Positions 1 to 7,173 of a DNA stretch of 64,000 nucleotides are shown piece by piece; the stretch's first letter is position 1; the number at the start of each line of letters is the position of its first letter. A program made the position numbers and the translations under genes. The notes under the pieces are model-generated. The model saw only the letters and a program-made list of their open reading frames with translations. It ran no database searches and was not told the origin of the DNA. The stretch is from Nitrosospira sp. NpAV (GTDB lineage: Bacteria; Pseudomonadota; Gammaproteobacteria; Burkholderiales; Nitrosomonadaceae). The stretch lies in NCBI RefSeq assembly GCF_000832065.1, contig NZ_JXQM01000003.1, positions 310,001 through 374,000 on the forward strand, written 5' to 3'.

Positions 1-691
1 TTGACAACATTTGCCCGAGTTTCGAGAATATCGGGCCCAGCTCTTCCAAGGCGGCACGTAAGCGCTTGGCCTGCTGACGGCGGATGGACGTATCCGGTTC
101 GTTGGATTGGCCGAACAGCTTTGTGAGGCCATGTTTCGCCATCACGGCTGCGATATGCGTAGCACGTGCTACCAGTCGAGGCTCAAAAGGCGGGACTTCA
201 CCCTTGGATAGGTCAGCTCGCACCGAGTCCGAGGCATGCCCACCGATAGAGTGCGCGGTGTTTACAATAATCACGGTGCAGTGGGCGCTGTGACTGATAC
301 GGTTCGGTATGTTACCGAGCAAAAACTCTTTTCGACCCGCCATGCCAAAATTGCCGACCACAAGGACATCGACCGCCTCCTGCTCAGCGGCGCGGACGAT
401 CGCCAATGCCGGATCAGCATCAATGACAACCTGGGCATGAGCGCGGTCCCCGGCGATCTGCTGCGCGAAGTGCGCCAGTTCATTATTGGCAGCCGCAGCG
501 CGCGTTTGTTCGGCTTCGCCGAATTCCATGGCGGACGGATACTGCGGCACCACCACCTGTACCACGAACAGCTCTGCGTCATAGCGGTCGGCGAACCCGG
601 CGGCCCACTGGACAGCCCGGTCGGCAGTTTCGGAGCGATCAGTGCCTACCATCACGCGCCGTATGATATTACTCTCCAGATAATTTTTCAT
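1..691 (-). CDS. UspA domain fused to AarF/UbiB (ABC1) kinase, 3' end beyond window
   Basis: The reading frame is open for 230 codons from the ATG at 691 to the window edge. Residues about 10-145 are a universal stress protein domain: VMVGTDRSE at the first strand and a nucleotide loop of the form G-x2-G-x9-G (GNFGMAGRKEFLLGN, about residues 113-127), with Asn where many family members have Ser or Thr. After a linker of about 25 residues comes the N-terminal part of an ABC1/AarF kinase: ARATHIAAVMAKHGL and then ALEELGPIFSKLGQMLS, the invariant KxGQ motif. AarF/UbiB proteins are atypical kinases or ATPases linked to ubiquinone synthesis. The kinase core lies outside the window. Stress-gated quinone synthesis is only an inference. 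Confidence 0.85.
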   Translation of the reverse strand, partial: MKNYLESNIIRRVMVGTDRSETADRAVQWAAGFADRYDAELFVVQVVVPQYPSAMEFGEAEQTRAAAANNELAHFAQQIAGDRAHAQVVIDADPALAIVRAAEQEAVDVLVVGNFGMAGRKEFLLGNIPNRISHSAHCTVIIVNTAHSIGGHASDSVRADLSKGEVPPFEPRLVARATHIAAVMAKHGLTKLFGQSNEPDTSIRRQQAKRLRAALEELGPIFSKLGQMLS

Positions 692-836
692 AAATGTAGC
701 AAACTCGCTCAGCTGCGAGCCCAATCATTCCAATCTGGCTTGCTATTGTTCATTCTCCAGGCGCACCTTGGGCACATAGCGCAATACTGTACGTGATAGC
801 TCCACAAGCAGACAGGCACGGCGCTCAGAAATAATT

Positions 837-1310
837 TTATACAGAGTTACTTTTGCGGCGAAAAACAAGAAGATTGGCTGTCAGGGTCTGTACGACTTCA
901 CCATTTTGGTTTTTGGTTTCAGTGCAGACCGTGACAATGCCACGATCATCATAAGACCGTGAAGGTGCGACGGCAGTGACTTCGCCTTCGATGTGAAGGG
1001 TGTCATTGGCGCGCACCGGATTGGGCCACGCCGCTTCGCCGCCAAGACCAATCGTACCGTTCCCTATGGGGAAGGCGTCAAGCAGCAACCGCATCGTCAT
1101 GGCTGCAGTGTGCCAGCCGCTGGCGATCAGGCCGCCGAACAAGGTTTGACTCGCCAGGCCGGCGTCAATATGGAAGGGTTGGGGATCGAATTGCCTGGCG
1201 AACGCAATGATCTCCCGTTCCTGCACGACACGCGATTCTCCAGTGAAGCGCAACCCTACTTTCATATCGTCCAGATAACGGATAGGGGGTGTGTCCTGAG
1301 GAAGGGACAT
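837..1310 (-). CDS. MaoC-family hot-dog dehydratase/hydratase
   Basis: A 157-residue single hot-dog domain protein of the MaoC/(R)-specific enoyl-CoA hydratase type. The stretch FDPQPFHIDAG followed by FGGLIASGWHTAAM is the family signature carrying the catalytic Asp and His. The start is set at the ATG at 1310 because GAGGT lies seven bases upstream. An in-frame TTG at 1340 would add ten residues and overlap the stop of the aldehyde dehydrogenase remnant. Substrate is unknown; acyl-CoA hydration in fatty-acid or polyester metabolism is the usual role. Confidence 0.85.
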   Translation of the reverse strand: MSLPQDTPPIRYLDDMKVGLRFTGESRVVQEREIIAFARQFDPQPFHIDAGLASQTLFGGLIASGWHTAAMTMRLLLDAFPIGNGTIGLGGEAAWPNPVRANDTLHIEGEVTAVAPSRSYDDRGIVTVCTETKNQNGEVVQTLTANLLVFRRKSNSV

Positions 1311-1336
1311 TGTTGTTACCTCATTTTCTAGCTTAT

Positions 1337-1639
1337 TCAATAGTCAAACCACATGGACAATGCCTTAACCTTTTCTTCCGTATAAGGCAGAAAGAGATGA
1401 TCGATGGCGACATCCGGTGGCGAAATCAGCATGGACTTGGCGTGTGTCAACTGGTCGAATCCATATTTACCGTAATAGTGGCCCATGCCTGACTGCCCCA
1501 CACCCCCGAATGGCATAGTCTCTATGAACAAATGAACATTGACCTGGTTCACCGCGCCGCCGCCGAATGACAACTCGGATATGGCGGCGAAGTACATTAT
1601 CTGAAATTCGGGAACGACTACCATTCCAATGCGCAACAT
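1337..1639 (-). pseudogene. aldehyde dehydrogenase, C-terminal remnant
   Basis: The last 80 or so residues of this frame match the C-terminus of coniferyl-aldehyde/ALDH3-type dehydrogenases: GGGAVNQVN, then MPFGGVGQSGMGHYYGKYGF and LTHAK, followed by a PYTEEK tail. Active enzymes are about 470 residues; here the catalytic Cys, the NAD-binding domain and everything before the oligomerisation arm are absent. The first 20 or so residues of the frame do not look homologous, so the conserved part begins near 1580. It is a deletion remnant that ends next to the MaoC gene. Confidence 0.8.
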
Positions 1640-1809
1640 GAATTCCTCCGCCGAAGATGTCTAGAAAGGTCGTATATATGAAATTTAGGATATAGACAAA
1701 TTCTAGACTTTTGTTCTGATTTCCCATTCATTGTGCATCAGATAGAATCGCCAATTGTAAAGCTAGGTCACTCCGGTTATGAGGCAACACGCGAGTATAA
1801 TCAAGTTGT

Positions 1810-2553
1810 ATGGGATTCGTTATATTAAATAATGAACGTCAAGACGAAGCTGGCTTTTTGGAGCTGCTCTCGAGTGATTTAAAGTCCTTTTATGAGCCGC
1901 GTTTACCCTATCACAACTGGGATGAACATATTGAGCACGGTCTTGATATCATCGACAACCTTTGTGAGCAGGAAAAGGCCAAAGGCAACCCAATCAATTC
2001 TTTCATGGCCAAGATTGCATACATGGGTCATGACGCTGGTTTCCCGCATGACCTCATAACGCCGGATATCTGGGAAAAGTATGGCAGTAAAGAGGGGTAT
2101 TCAGCCCATATAATGGAGGTCCTCCTGCAAAATTACGGGTTTGAAGAATCACGTATTCGAGACATTCAAACCTGCATAATGTTTACAAAGATGGGCGAAC
2201 ATCTACCAGAAGATATTGATGAAGAGCTTGGTAACACGGCTAAAGCTGTGCGCACAACTGACCTTTCTCATATCTTTGGGCCTTACAAGGGCTTTGTCAT
2301 CAATAGCTTCAAGCTCATGGAAGAAGGCAAAATGTATGGCCGAGAACCAGACTTGGCAGAATTCAAAAATATAGCCAGATTTGTGCTTACAAGTTACTTG
2401 AGCCCCGATTTTATTCCTTCCGGTACTTGCAGTATTGTTGATGGCATGAAAAATATTGAACGCTTTAGTAAAGATTCACCAAGCCGTTTATTGAAAGTTG
2501 TCGGGAACCAGGCGAACCGTTTCGCAAGTCTTGTAAAAAGAAAAGCTGCTTAA
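1810..2553 (+). CDS. HD-domain metal-dependent phosphohydrolase-like protein
   Basis: A 247-residue soluble protein with the layout of the HD superfamily: His35 in YHNWDEH, a second His pair at 40/43, the His74-Asp75 doublet in YMGHDAG, and a later Asp in RTTDLSH (about 153) that could complete the metal site. HD proteins hydrolyse phosphoesters of nucleotides or cyclic nucleotides; the substrate here cannot be read. The gene is visibly richer in A/T and uses more AT-ending codons than its neighbours, and it stands alone between a pseudogene and a tRNA, which suggests horizontal acquisition. There is no strong ribosome-binding site before the ATG. Confidence 0.7.
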   Translation: MGFVILNNERQDEAGFLELLSSDLKSFYEPRLPYHNWDEHIEHGLDIIDNLCEQEKAKGNPINSFMAKIAYMGHDAGFPHDLITPDIWEKYGSKEGYSAHIMEVLLQNYGFEESRIRDIQTCIMFTKMGEHLPEDIDEELGNTAKAVRTTDLSHIFGPYKGFVINSFKLMEEGKMYGREPDLAEFKNIARFVLTSYLSPDFIPSGTCSIVDGMKNIERFSKDSPSRLLKVVGNQANRFASLVKRKAA

Positions 2554-2961
2554 AGATTTCTAGATACTAGATTGCTTCTTAATAAGTGACTGTGCAAGTC
2601 TTGTGTTGATTTGTCCTTTTGATTCTCTCATCACCTAGCCGCTTCTGGCAGTCTGATCTGGTTGGGAGTAGTCGCTGGACGAAACATGCAGGCAACAGCA
2701 CACAAAATAAATGTGAGTCAACGGAACCGCTGATTTTCAGCGTCTTATTCTTATATCTGGTATGTGGCGGAGGCGGTGTCCGCCCATCCAATGTTCAACA
2801 GTGAGCATCGCCGTCGTAAGAGAACATCGGTGTCAAGATAATATAAATAAATTGTGAATTATTTGTGAACTAAAGTTATCCATGATCGTCTTACGGGTAC
2901 ACCAGTAAGGTGCGGCACCTCTTAGGTACTTTCGTAAACGCAACCACAGGAGAACTTGAAA
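2554..2961. other. gene-free spacer with copy of tRNA-Ser 3' end
   Basis: No convincing gene is visible. The stretch TGGCGGAGGCGGTG at 2765-2778 is identical to the last 14 bases of the tRNA-Ser gene (CCA end and acceptor arm side) at 3282-3295 in the same orientation. It also forms half of a small hairpin, with GGCGGA pairing with TCCGCC at 2779-2784. The rest is AT-rich and unremarkable. Confidence 0.5.
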
Positions 2962-3171
2962 ATGGGCAAACATGTTACGTATTTGCGAACCCTCGAAGGC
3001 AACATCGAGCGCTTGCCAAATGCCATCACCACGCAACTCAGTCATTCGCTGCATCCCTATCATTATGAAGAAACCCTGGTGGGTTGGCCCGAATCAAAAG
3101 TATATTGGGCGAACGCCAGAGGTCCCGCCGTGGGACTGGCACCGCTGGAGGCAACTTTCGAAATTAGATGA
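2962..3171 (+). CDS. small hypothetical protein (doubtful)
   Basis: A 69-codon frame whose ATG has a good AGGAGA about eight bases upstream. The product (starts MGKHVTYLR, ends EATFEIR) has no signal peptide, membrane segment or motif that I recognise. An overlapping frame continues to 3259, so this could be a frameshifted remnant. It lies between the two copies of the tRNA 3' end. Only the ribosome-binding site argues for it. Confidence 0.25.
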   Translation: MGKHVTYLRTLEGNIERLPNAITTQLSHSLHPYHYEETLVGWPESKVYWANARGPAVGLAPLEATFEIR

Positions 3172-3281
3172 TCAAGTTACAGCGGGAGAATTAAACGAGG
3201 AAGCCGCGTGGGTTAGAACGTGGGTATCAAAAGCTAATATAATAAATATTACTTTATAAACATAGATATATACAATATCTT

Positions 3282-3371
3282 TGGCGGAGGCGGTGAGATT
3301 CGAACTCACGGTAGAGTTGCCCCTACGGCAGTTTTCAAGACTGCTGCCTTAAACCGCTCGGCCACGCCTCC
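3282..3371 (-). tRNA. tRNA-Ser (UGA anticodon)
   Basis: Ninety bases on the minus strand fold as a class II tRNA: acceptor GGAGGCG pairs with CGCCTCC, discriminator G, and CCA is encoded. The anticodon loop CTTGAAA gives anticodon TGA, reading UCA. A long variable arm, as expected for serine, precedes the T arm GTGAG-TTCGAAT-CTCAC. The 3' end faces the AT-rich HD gene and is duplicated 517 bases away. Confidence 0.97.
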
Positions 3372-3519
3372 CTTCCTCTATACTCCCGGGCGGAGAATCA
3401 TACCGTTTTGACGCCGGTTTTGCCAGCAAGACCCTTATTTGAATGTTGATATTGATTGCAACTTTCCATAAACATGCGTAGTCTTATGCATGTATAAGTT
3501 CGTCAACCAAGGAGACGTC

Positions 3520-4215
3520 ATGCAACCTGAACTGAGATATTCCGGCTCGACTGCGCATACCGGAGTTGCTGTTGTTCGTAACAAGGTCCTGCGCAATACC
3601 TACTGGATGCTCGGCCTGACCATGATTCCGACGATGTTCGGCGCAATGATCGGGATGAGCACCAATTTCTCATTCCTTGCGCAAGCGCCGATCATGGGGC
3701 CGCTGGTGATGCTGGCCGTGATGATGGGCCTGTTGTTTGGGGTGAGTGCCACTCGCAATAGCATGATGGGGATTGTGCTGTTGTTTCTGTTTACATTCGT
3801 TGCGGGCTGGTGGCTGGGACCGATGCTGCAATATGCGCTTCATTTCAAGAATGGCGCGCAACTGGTGGGAACCGCGGCCGCCGGAACGGGAATGATCTTC
3901 TTCACCCTGGCGGGGATCGCGACAGTGACCAAAAAGGATTTCGGCTTCATGCAGAACTTCCTGTTTGTGGGATTGGTGCTGCTGATCATCGCGTCCATCG
4001 CCAATCTGTTCTTCGCCATGCCGGCAGCTTCGCTCGCCATCTCGGCTGTTGCGGTGCTGCTATTCTCTGGCTTCATTCTGTTTGATGTAAGCCGTATCGT
4101 TAACGGTGGAGAAACCAACTACGTGATGGCGACGATGGGTATCTACCTTAGCCTCTATAATCTGTTCACCAGCCTGCTGCATCTGTTGCTGGCATTCTCA
4201 GGTGAACGAGACTGA
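3520..4215 (+). CDS. Bax inhibitor-1/YccA-family membrane protein
   Basis: A 231-residue polytopic membrane protein with about seven hydrophobic segments, typical of the BI-1/YccA/TMBIM family. It contains the conserved late segment FILFDVSRIVNGGETNYV, whose Asp is characteristic of the family's pH or ion-sensing pore. In E. coli, YccA interacts with the FtsH protease; other members act as ion leak channels. The start is placed at the ATG at 3520, preceded by AAGGAG at ideal spacing, rather than at the earlier 3490 codon. It is monocistronic with its own terminator. Confidence 0.88.
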   Translation: MQPELRYSGSTAHTGVAVVRNKVLRNTYWMLGLTMIPTMFGAMIGMSTNFSFLAQAPIMGPLVMLAVMMGLLFGVSATRNSMMGIVLLFLFTFVAGWWLGPMLQYALHFKNGAQLVGTAAAGTGMIFFTLAGIATVTKKDFGFMQNFLFVGLVLLIIASIANLFFAMPAASLAISAVAVLLFSGFILFDVSRIVNGGETNYVMATMGIYLSLYNLFTSLLHLLLAFSGERD

Positions 4216-4235
4216 CGATCTGGGTAATCTCTAAC

Positions 4236-4268
4236 AAAAAGGGTGGCTGTTACAGCCGCCCTTTTTTT
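4236..4268 (+). terminator. rho-independent terminator after the YccA-family gene
   Basis: A stem GGGTGGCTGT / ACAGCCGCCC, closed by a short loop, is followed by a run of seven T. It lies 20 bases after the stop codon. The preceding A-run makes it usable on the opposite strand as well, for rlmD. Confidence 0.85.
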
Positions 4269-4297
4269 GCGCCCCGCCATTTCTCGGATCATCCTTC

Positions 4298-5614
4298 CTA
4301 AACGGCGGCTTTTTCAAACAGGGCAATGGATTCGACATGTGCGGTGTGCGGAAACATATTCACCACGCCTGCGGCCTTCAACAGGTATCCTTTCCTATGC
4401 ACCAGCACGCCTGCATCGCGGGCCAGCGTGGCCGGGTTGCAGGATACATAAACGATGCGCGGGGGCATGGATCTTCCCTCACCTAAGGCATTGACCGCGG
4501 CGATTGCACCCTCGCGCGGTGGATCGACCAGCATTTTGTCAAAATATCCCTGGCCTCGCATCCAGGCTTCGTCGATTTCAAACAGGTTGGCTTCAATAAA
4601 TTGCGTATTCCGTAAAAGTCCGTTGCGCTTAGCATTCTTTTCCGCCCGCTTCACCATGGCTACGCTGCCTTCGTAACCCGCCACATGCGCGCCACGCCGC
4701 GCGATTGGCAGAGTGAAATTTCCCAATCCGCAGAATAAATCCGCAATGCGTTCTCCCGGCCGCGGGTCGAGCAGGTTCAGCGCACGCCGCACCAGTATCC
4801 GGTTCATGGCGGGATTGACTTGGGTAAACTCGGTCGGGTGAAACGGCATGACAATATCGAACTCCGGCAGGGTGTAATTCAGCTCCGGGGCATTTTCCGG
4901 ATAAAACGGAGAAGCTGTCTGCGGGCTGCCTTCAGGTTGCAGGAAAAACTGAATGTGATGTTGGTCGGCAAAAGCCTTGAGTAACGCTTCGTCCTGGGAA
5001 GTAAGCGATTCCAGGATACGCAATACCAGCACATCCACATCCTCCCCCAACGAGACCTCGATCTGCGGGATACGGTCGAGGATCGATAGACTTCCCACTA
5101 GTTCCCGCAGCGGCAGGATGAGCTTGGAAATACGCAGCGGCATGACTTCGCAAGCTAGCATGTCGGCGACAAAGCTGCTGCGCTTCTCATGAAAGCCGAC
5201 GAGAACTCCGCCTTTCTTGGCAACGTAGCGCACTGACAGCCGGGCGCGGTAGCGGTAACCCCAGGCTGTCCCATGTACAGCAGGCAGGATTAATTCAGGC
5301 TCGACCTTGCCGATATGCTTGAGGTTGTCTTCCAGAACACGCTGTTTCGCCGCCACCTGGGTGCGTGCATCCATGTGTTGCAGGCTGCATCCGCCGCATA
5401 TTCCGAAGTGCCTGCATTGAGGCGTTACTCGCGCATAGCCCGGCTTGAGAACCTGGCCTACCTGCGCCATCTCGAAGCTGGATTTCTTGCGATAGGGGCT
5501 GTACGTAACCACTTCACCGGGCAACGCGCCTTCAATAAAGATGACTTTACCTCCCGCGTGCGTAACCCCACGGCCTTCCTGATCCAGGGATTCGATGGTG
5601 ACGGGAGCAATCAT
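4298..5614 (-). CDS. rlmD: 23S rRNA (uracil-1939-C5)-methyltransferase RlmD
   Basis: At 438 residues it matches RlmD (RumA) in length and order. There is an N-terminal TRAM domain (residues 1-60), the [4Fe-4S] ligand cluster C67, C73, C76 ([10 protein letters not shown]) with a further Cys near 154, the SAM-binding motif [11 protein letters not shown], and the catalytic region VDPPREGA and [12 protein letters not shown], where the Cys is the nucleophile. It methylates C5 of uridine 1939 in 23S rRNA. The ATG at 5614 sits directly beside a short leader repeat, CCTAAATCTGG on the plus strand. Confidence 0.95.
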   Translation of the reverse strand: MIAPVTIESLDQEGRGVTHAGGKVIFIEGALPGEVVTYSPYRKKSSFEMAQVGQVLKPGYARVTPQCRHFGICGGCSLQHMDARTQVAAKQRVLEDNLKHIGKVEPELILPAVHGTAWGYRYRARLSVRYVAKKGGVLVGFHEKRSSFVADMLACEVMPLRISKLILPLRELVGSLSILDRIPQIEVSLGEDVDVLVLRILESLTSQDEALLKAFADQHHIQFFLQPEGSPQTASPFYPENAPELNYTLPEFDIVMPFHPTEFTQVNPAMNRILVRRALNLLDPRPGERIADLFCGLGNFTLPIARRGAHVAGYEGSVAMVKRAEKNAKRNGLLRNTQFIEANLFEIDEAWMRGQGYFDKMLVDPPREGAIAAVNALGEGRSMPPRIVYVSCNPATLARDAGVLVHRKGYLLKAAGVVNMFPHTAHVESIALFEKAAV

Positions 5615-5669
5615 CCTAAATCTGGAAGTTGAACGGGGTAAGGTGAGGGAATAAGCGTCGTCGTTGCCG

Positions 5670-6443
5670 CTACGGCCACTGACCGAGGAATTCGTGCCAA
5701 TGAGGTTCGGCAGACTTGCTTAAGGTGAAGCGCACCAGCTCGCATTCACGCTGATAATGCTCGTCGTCGAAAATACCGCGCATAAGCTGGAAGCGCAAAA
5801 AGACGAGATAGGTATTCACCACATCGGTCTCACAGTAGTTGCGGATAGCGGCGATTTCTCCGTTCTGGAAGGCGCTCCAGACCTGAGAGCCATCCATGCC
5901 GAACTTCCCGGGAAAACCCATCAGCTTCGCCAATTCATCCAGCGGCGCATTGGCGCGCGGCTGATACAGCGCAAGTAAATCCATCAAATCGAGATGGCGC
6001 GTATGGTAGCGGCTGAGGTAGTTGTTCCACTTGAACTCGCGGTCATCATCGCCCATTTCCCAGTAACGCCGTGCCTGCAATCCATGAATCAGGCTGCGGT
6101 AATGAAGTACTGGCAGGTCGAACCCACCGCCGTTCCAGGAAACCAGTTGCGGACTGTATTTATCGATGCCTTCAAAGAACCGGCGAATGAGTTCCGCTTC
6201 GGGATCTGCCGCACTTCCCAGCGACCATACACGAAAATCATTCTTGTCGCGCAGCGCACACGAGATGGCGACAATCTTCTGTATGTGCAATTGCAGGAAA
6301 TCATTTCCCACGACCTGGCGGCGCGATTGAAACGCCATGTCGGCGATATCGGCGGCGGTAAGCTCCGGGCCAAGATCGTGAAGCTTGCGCAATCCCTCTG
6401 TATCGGGAACCGTCTCGATATCGAAAACCAGTACCGGTGTCAC
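5670..6443 (-). CDS. PolB-like DEDDy 3'-5' exonuclease
   Basis: The 257-residue product begins [14 protein letters not shown], the ExoI motif with Asp and Glu, and continues with [12 protein letters not shown] (ExoII) and the later [14 protein letters not shown] (ExoIII, Tyr form). This is the stand-alone exonuclease family related to the proofreading domain of DNA polymerase B, common in beta- and gammaproteobacteria. Its biological role is not well defined; single-strand trimming in repair is inferred. It is the first of several minus-strand genes with short gaps. Confidence 0.85.
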   Translation of the reverse strand: MTPVLVFDIETVPDTEGLRKLHDLGPELTAADIADMAFQSRRQVVGNDFLQLHIQKIVAISCALRDKNDFRVWSLGSAADPEAELIRRFFEGIDKYSPQLVSWNGGGFDLPVLHYRSLIHGLQARRYWEMGDDDREFKWNNYLSRYHTRHLDLMDLLALYQPRANAPLDELAKLMGFPGKFGMDGSQVWSAFQNGEIAAIRNYCETDVVNTYLVFLRFQLMRGIFDDEHYQRECELVRFTLSKSAEPHWHEFLGQWP

Positions 6444-6497
6444 GTTAAAGGAATCCCAGGCGGATTTTTTGAATTTGCCAATTATGAGTCGCAGGCT

Positions 6498-6929
6498 TTA
6501 TTTTCTGACCCAGGCACCGCCCGCCCCCTCATACCACCACCCCGGCCTGGCTAATTCGATCCAGCGCTGACCAAAAGTGGAGCGGATGTCCCCCTCCCAC
6601 TCGGGATGATTATTGGCACGGGCTATTTCGCGATAAAGCGCATTTCTATCCTGGTTCTCAGACGCAATCAAGGCATTGACCGGCTGGCGTGCCGACAATG
6701 GCAGCGCGTTGGCATCCCGCATGGCGATAAGTCCGTCGCGCGTAAGTCCCACTGCGCCCCTTGCATAGTAAGGCTCCAATTGACCGTGCCGTTGCTGCAT
6801 GCTTTGTTTGAGGGCCGCAATCGCCGGCGTATTGATCTCGATATCGGCCGCCGTGTAGCCGGCAAACGATGCCGAGAGCAATATCACCAGCAATATCAAA
6901 CGGGAAACTGAGTTGCGCATGGGATTCAC
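6498..6929 (-). CDS. ydbL: YdbL-like periplasmic protein (DUF1318)
   Basis: A 143-residue protein with an N-terminal signal peptide (hydrophobic ILLVILLSASFAGYTAA) and a DUF1318 domain, including the ARGAVGLTRDGLIAMRDA stretch and a conserved region around NALIASENQDRNALY. The C-terminus WWYEGAGGAWVRK is Trp-rich. In E. coli, ydbL lies in an operon with ydbH and ynbE, and the gene order here is the same (ydbH, small lipoprotein, ydbL). It is known as a modulator of the YdbH-YnbE envelope bridge. The start may be the second Met (MRNSV). Confidence 0.85.
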   Translation of the reverse strand: MNPMRNSVSRLILLVILLSASFAGYTAADIEINTPAIAALKQSMQQRHGQLEPYYARGAVGLTRDGLIAMRDANALPLSARQPVNALIASENQDRNALYREIARANNHPEWEGDIRSTFGQRWIELARPGWWYEGAGGAWVRK

Positions 6930-6956
6930 CTTTAATGTGACGCTTGCAAGCGGTTG

Positions 6957-7166
6957 CTATGGTTGCACAGGGGGTGGGGAAACAGCGGGTTTATCCGTAC
7001 CCTGCCCGCCCTCTTCGGGTTTTTTGATCTGCCACACTTCCTCAATGATCTTGTCCGCCGCTTTTTCGGCCGCGGCCGCGGGGAAATAAATATTAATGGT
7101 GACACATCCCGACAGCAATGTACCCGTCAATGTCAGCAAGCCTGCGCGAAAAAAGATGTTTTTCAT
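6957..7166 (-). CDS. YnbE-position small outer-membrane lipoprotein
   Basis: Sixty-nine residues with a lipobox (LLSGC, Cys about residue 21), followed by VTINIYFPAAAAEKAADKIIEEVW and a Pro/Gln-rich tail. Position between ydbH and ydbL, size and a beta-strand like VTINIYF just after the lipid anchor fit the role of YnbE, which pairs with YdbH at the outer membrane. The Ala/Lys-rich helix and proline tail differ from E. coli YnbE, so I give function by position, not by clear similarity. Confidence 0.75.
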   Translation of the reverse strand: MKNIFFRAGLLTLTGTLLSGCVTINIYFPAAAAEKAADKIIEEVWQIKKPEEGGQGTDKPAVSPPPVQP

Positions 7167-7173
7167 ATCGTCC

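Noticed and set aside
236-796. Plus-strand frame of 186 codons
   Set aside because: It is the mirror of the UspA-AarF gene; the minus-strand product has clear domain motifs and the plus-strand one has none.
2619-2804. Small plus-strand frame after the HD gene
   Set aside because: No ribosome site, no domain, low-complexity Gly-rich end formed by the duplicated tRNA sequence.
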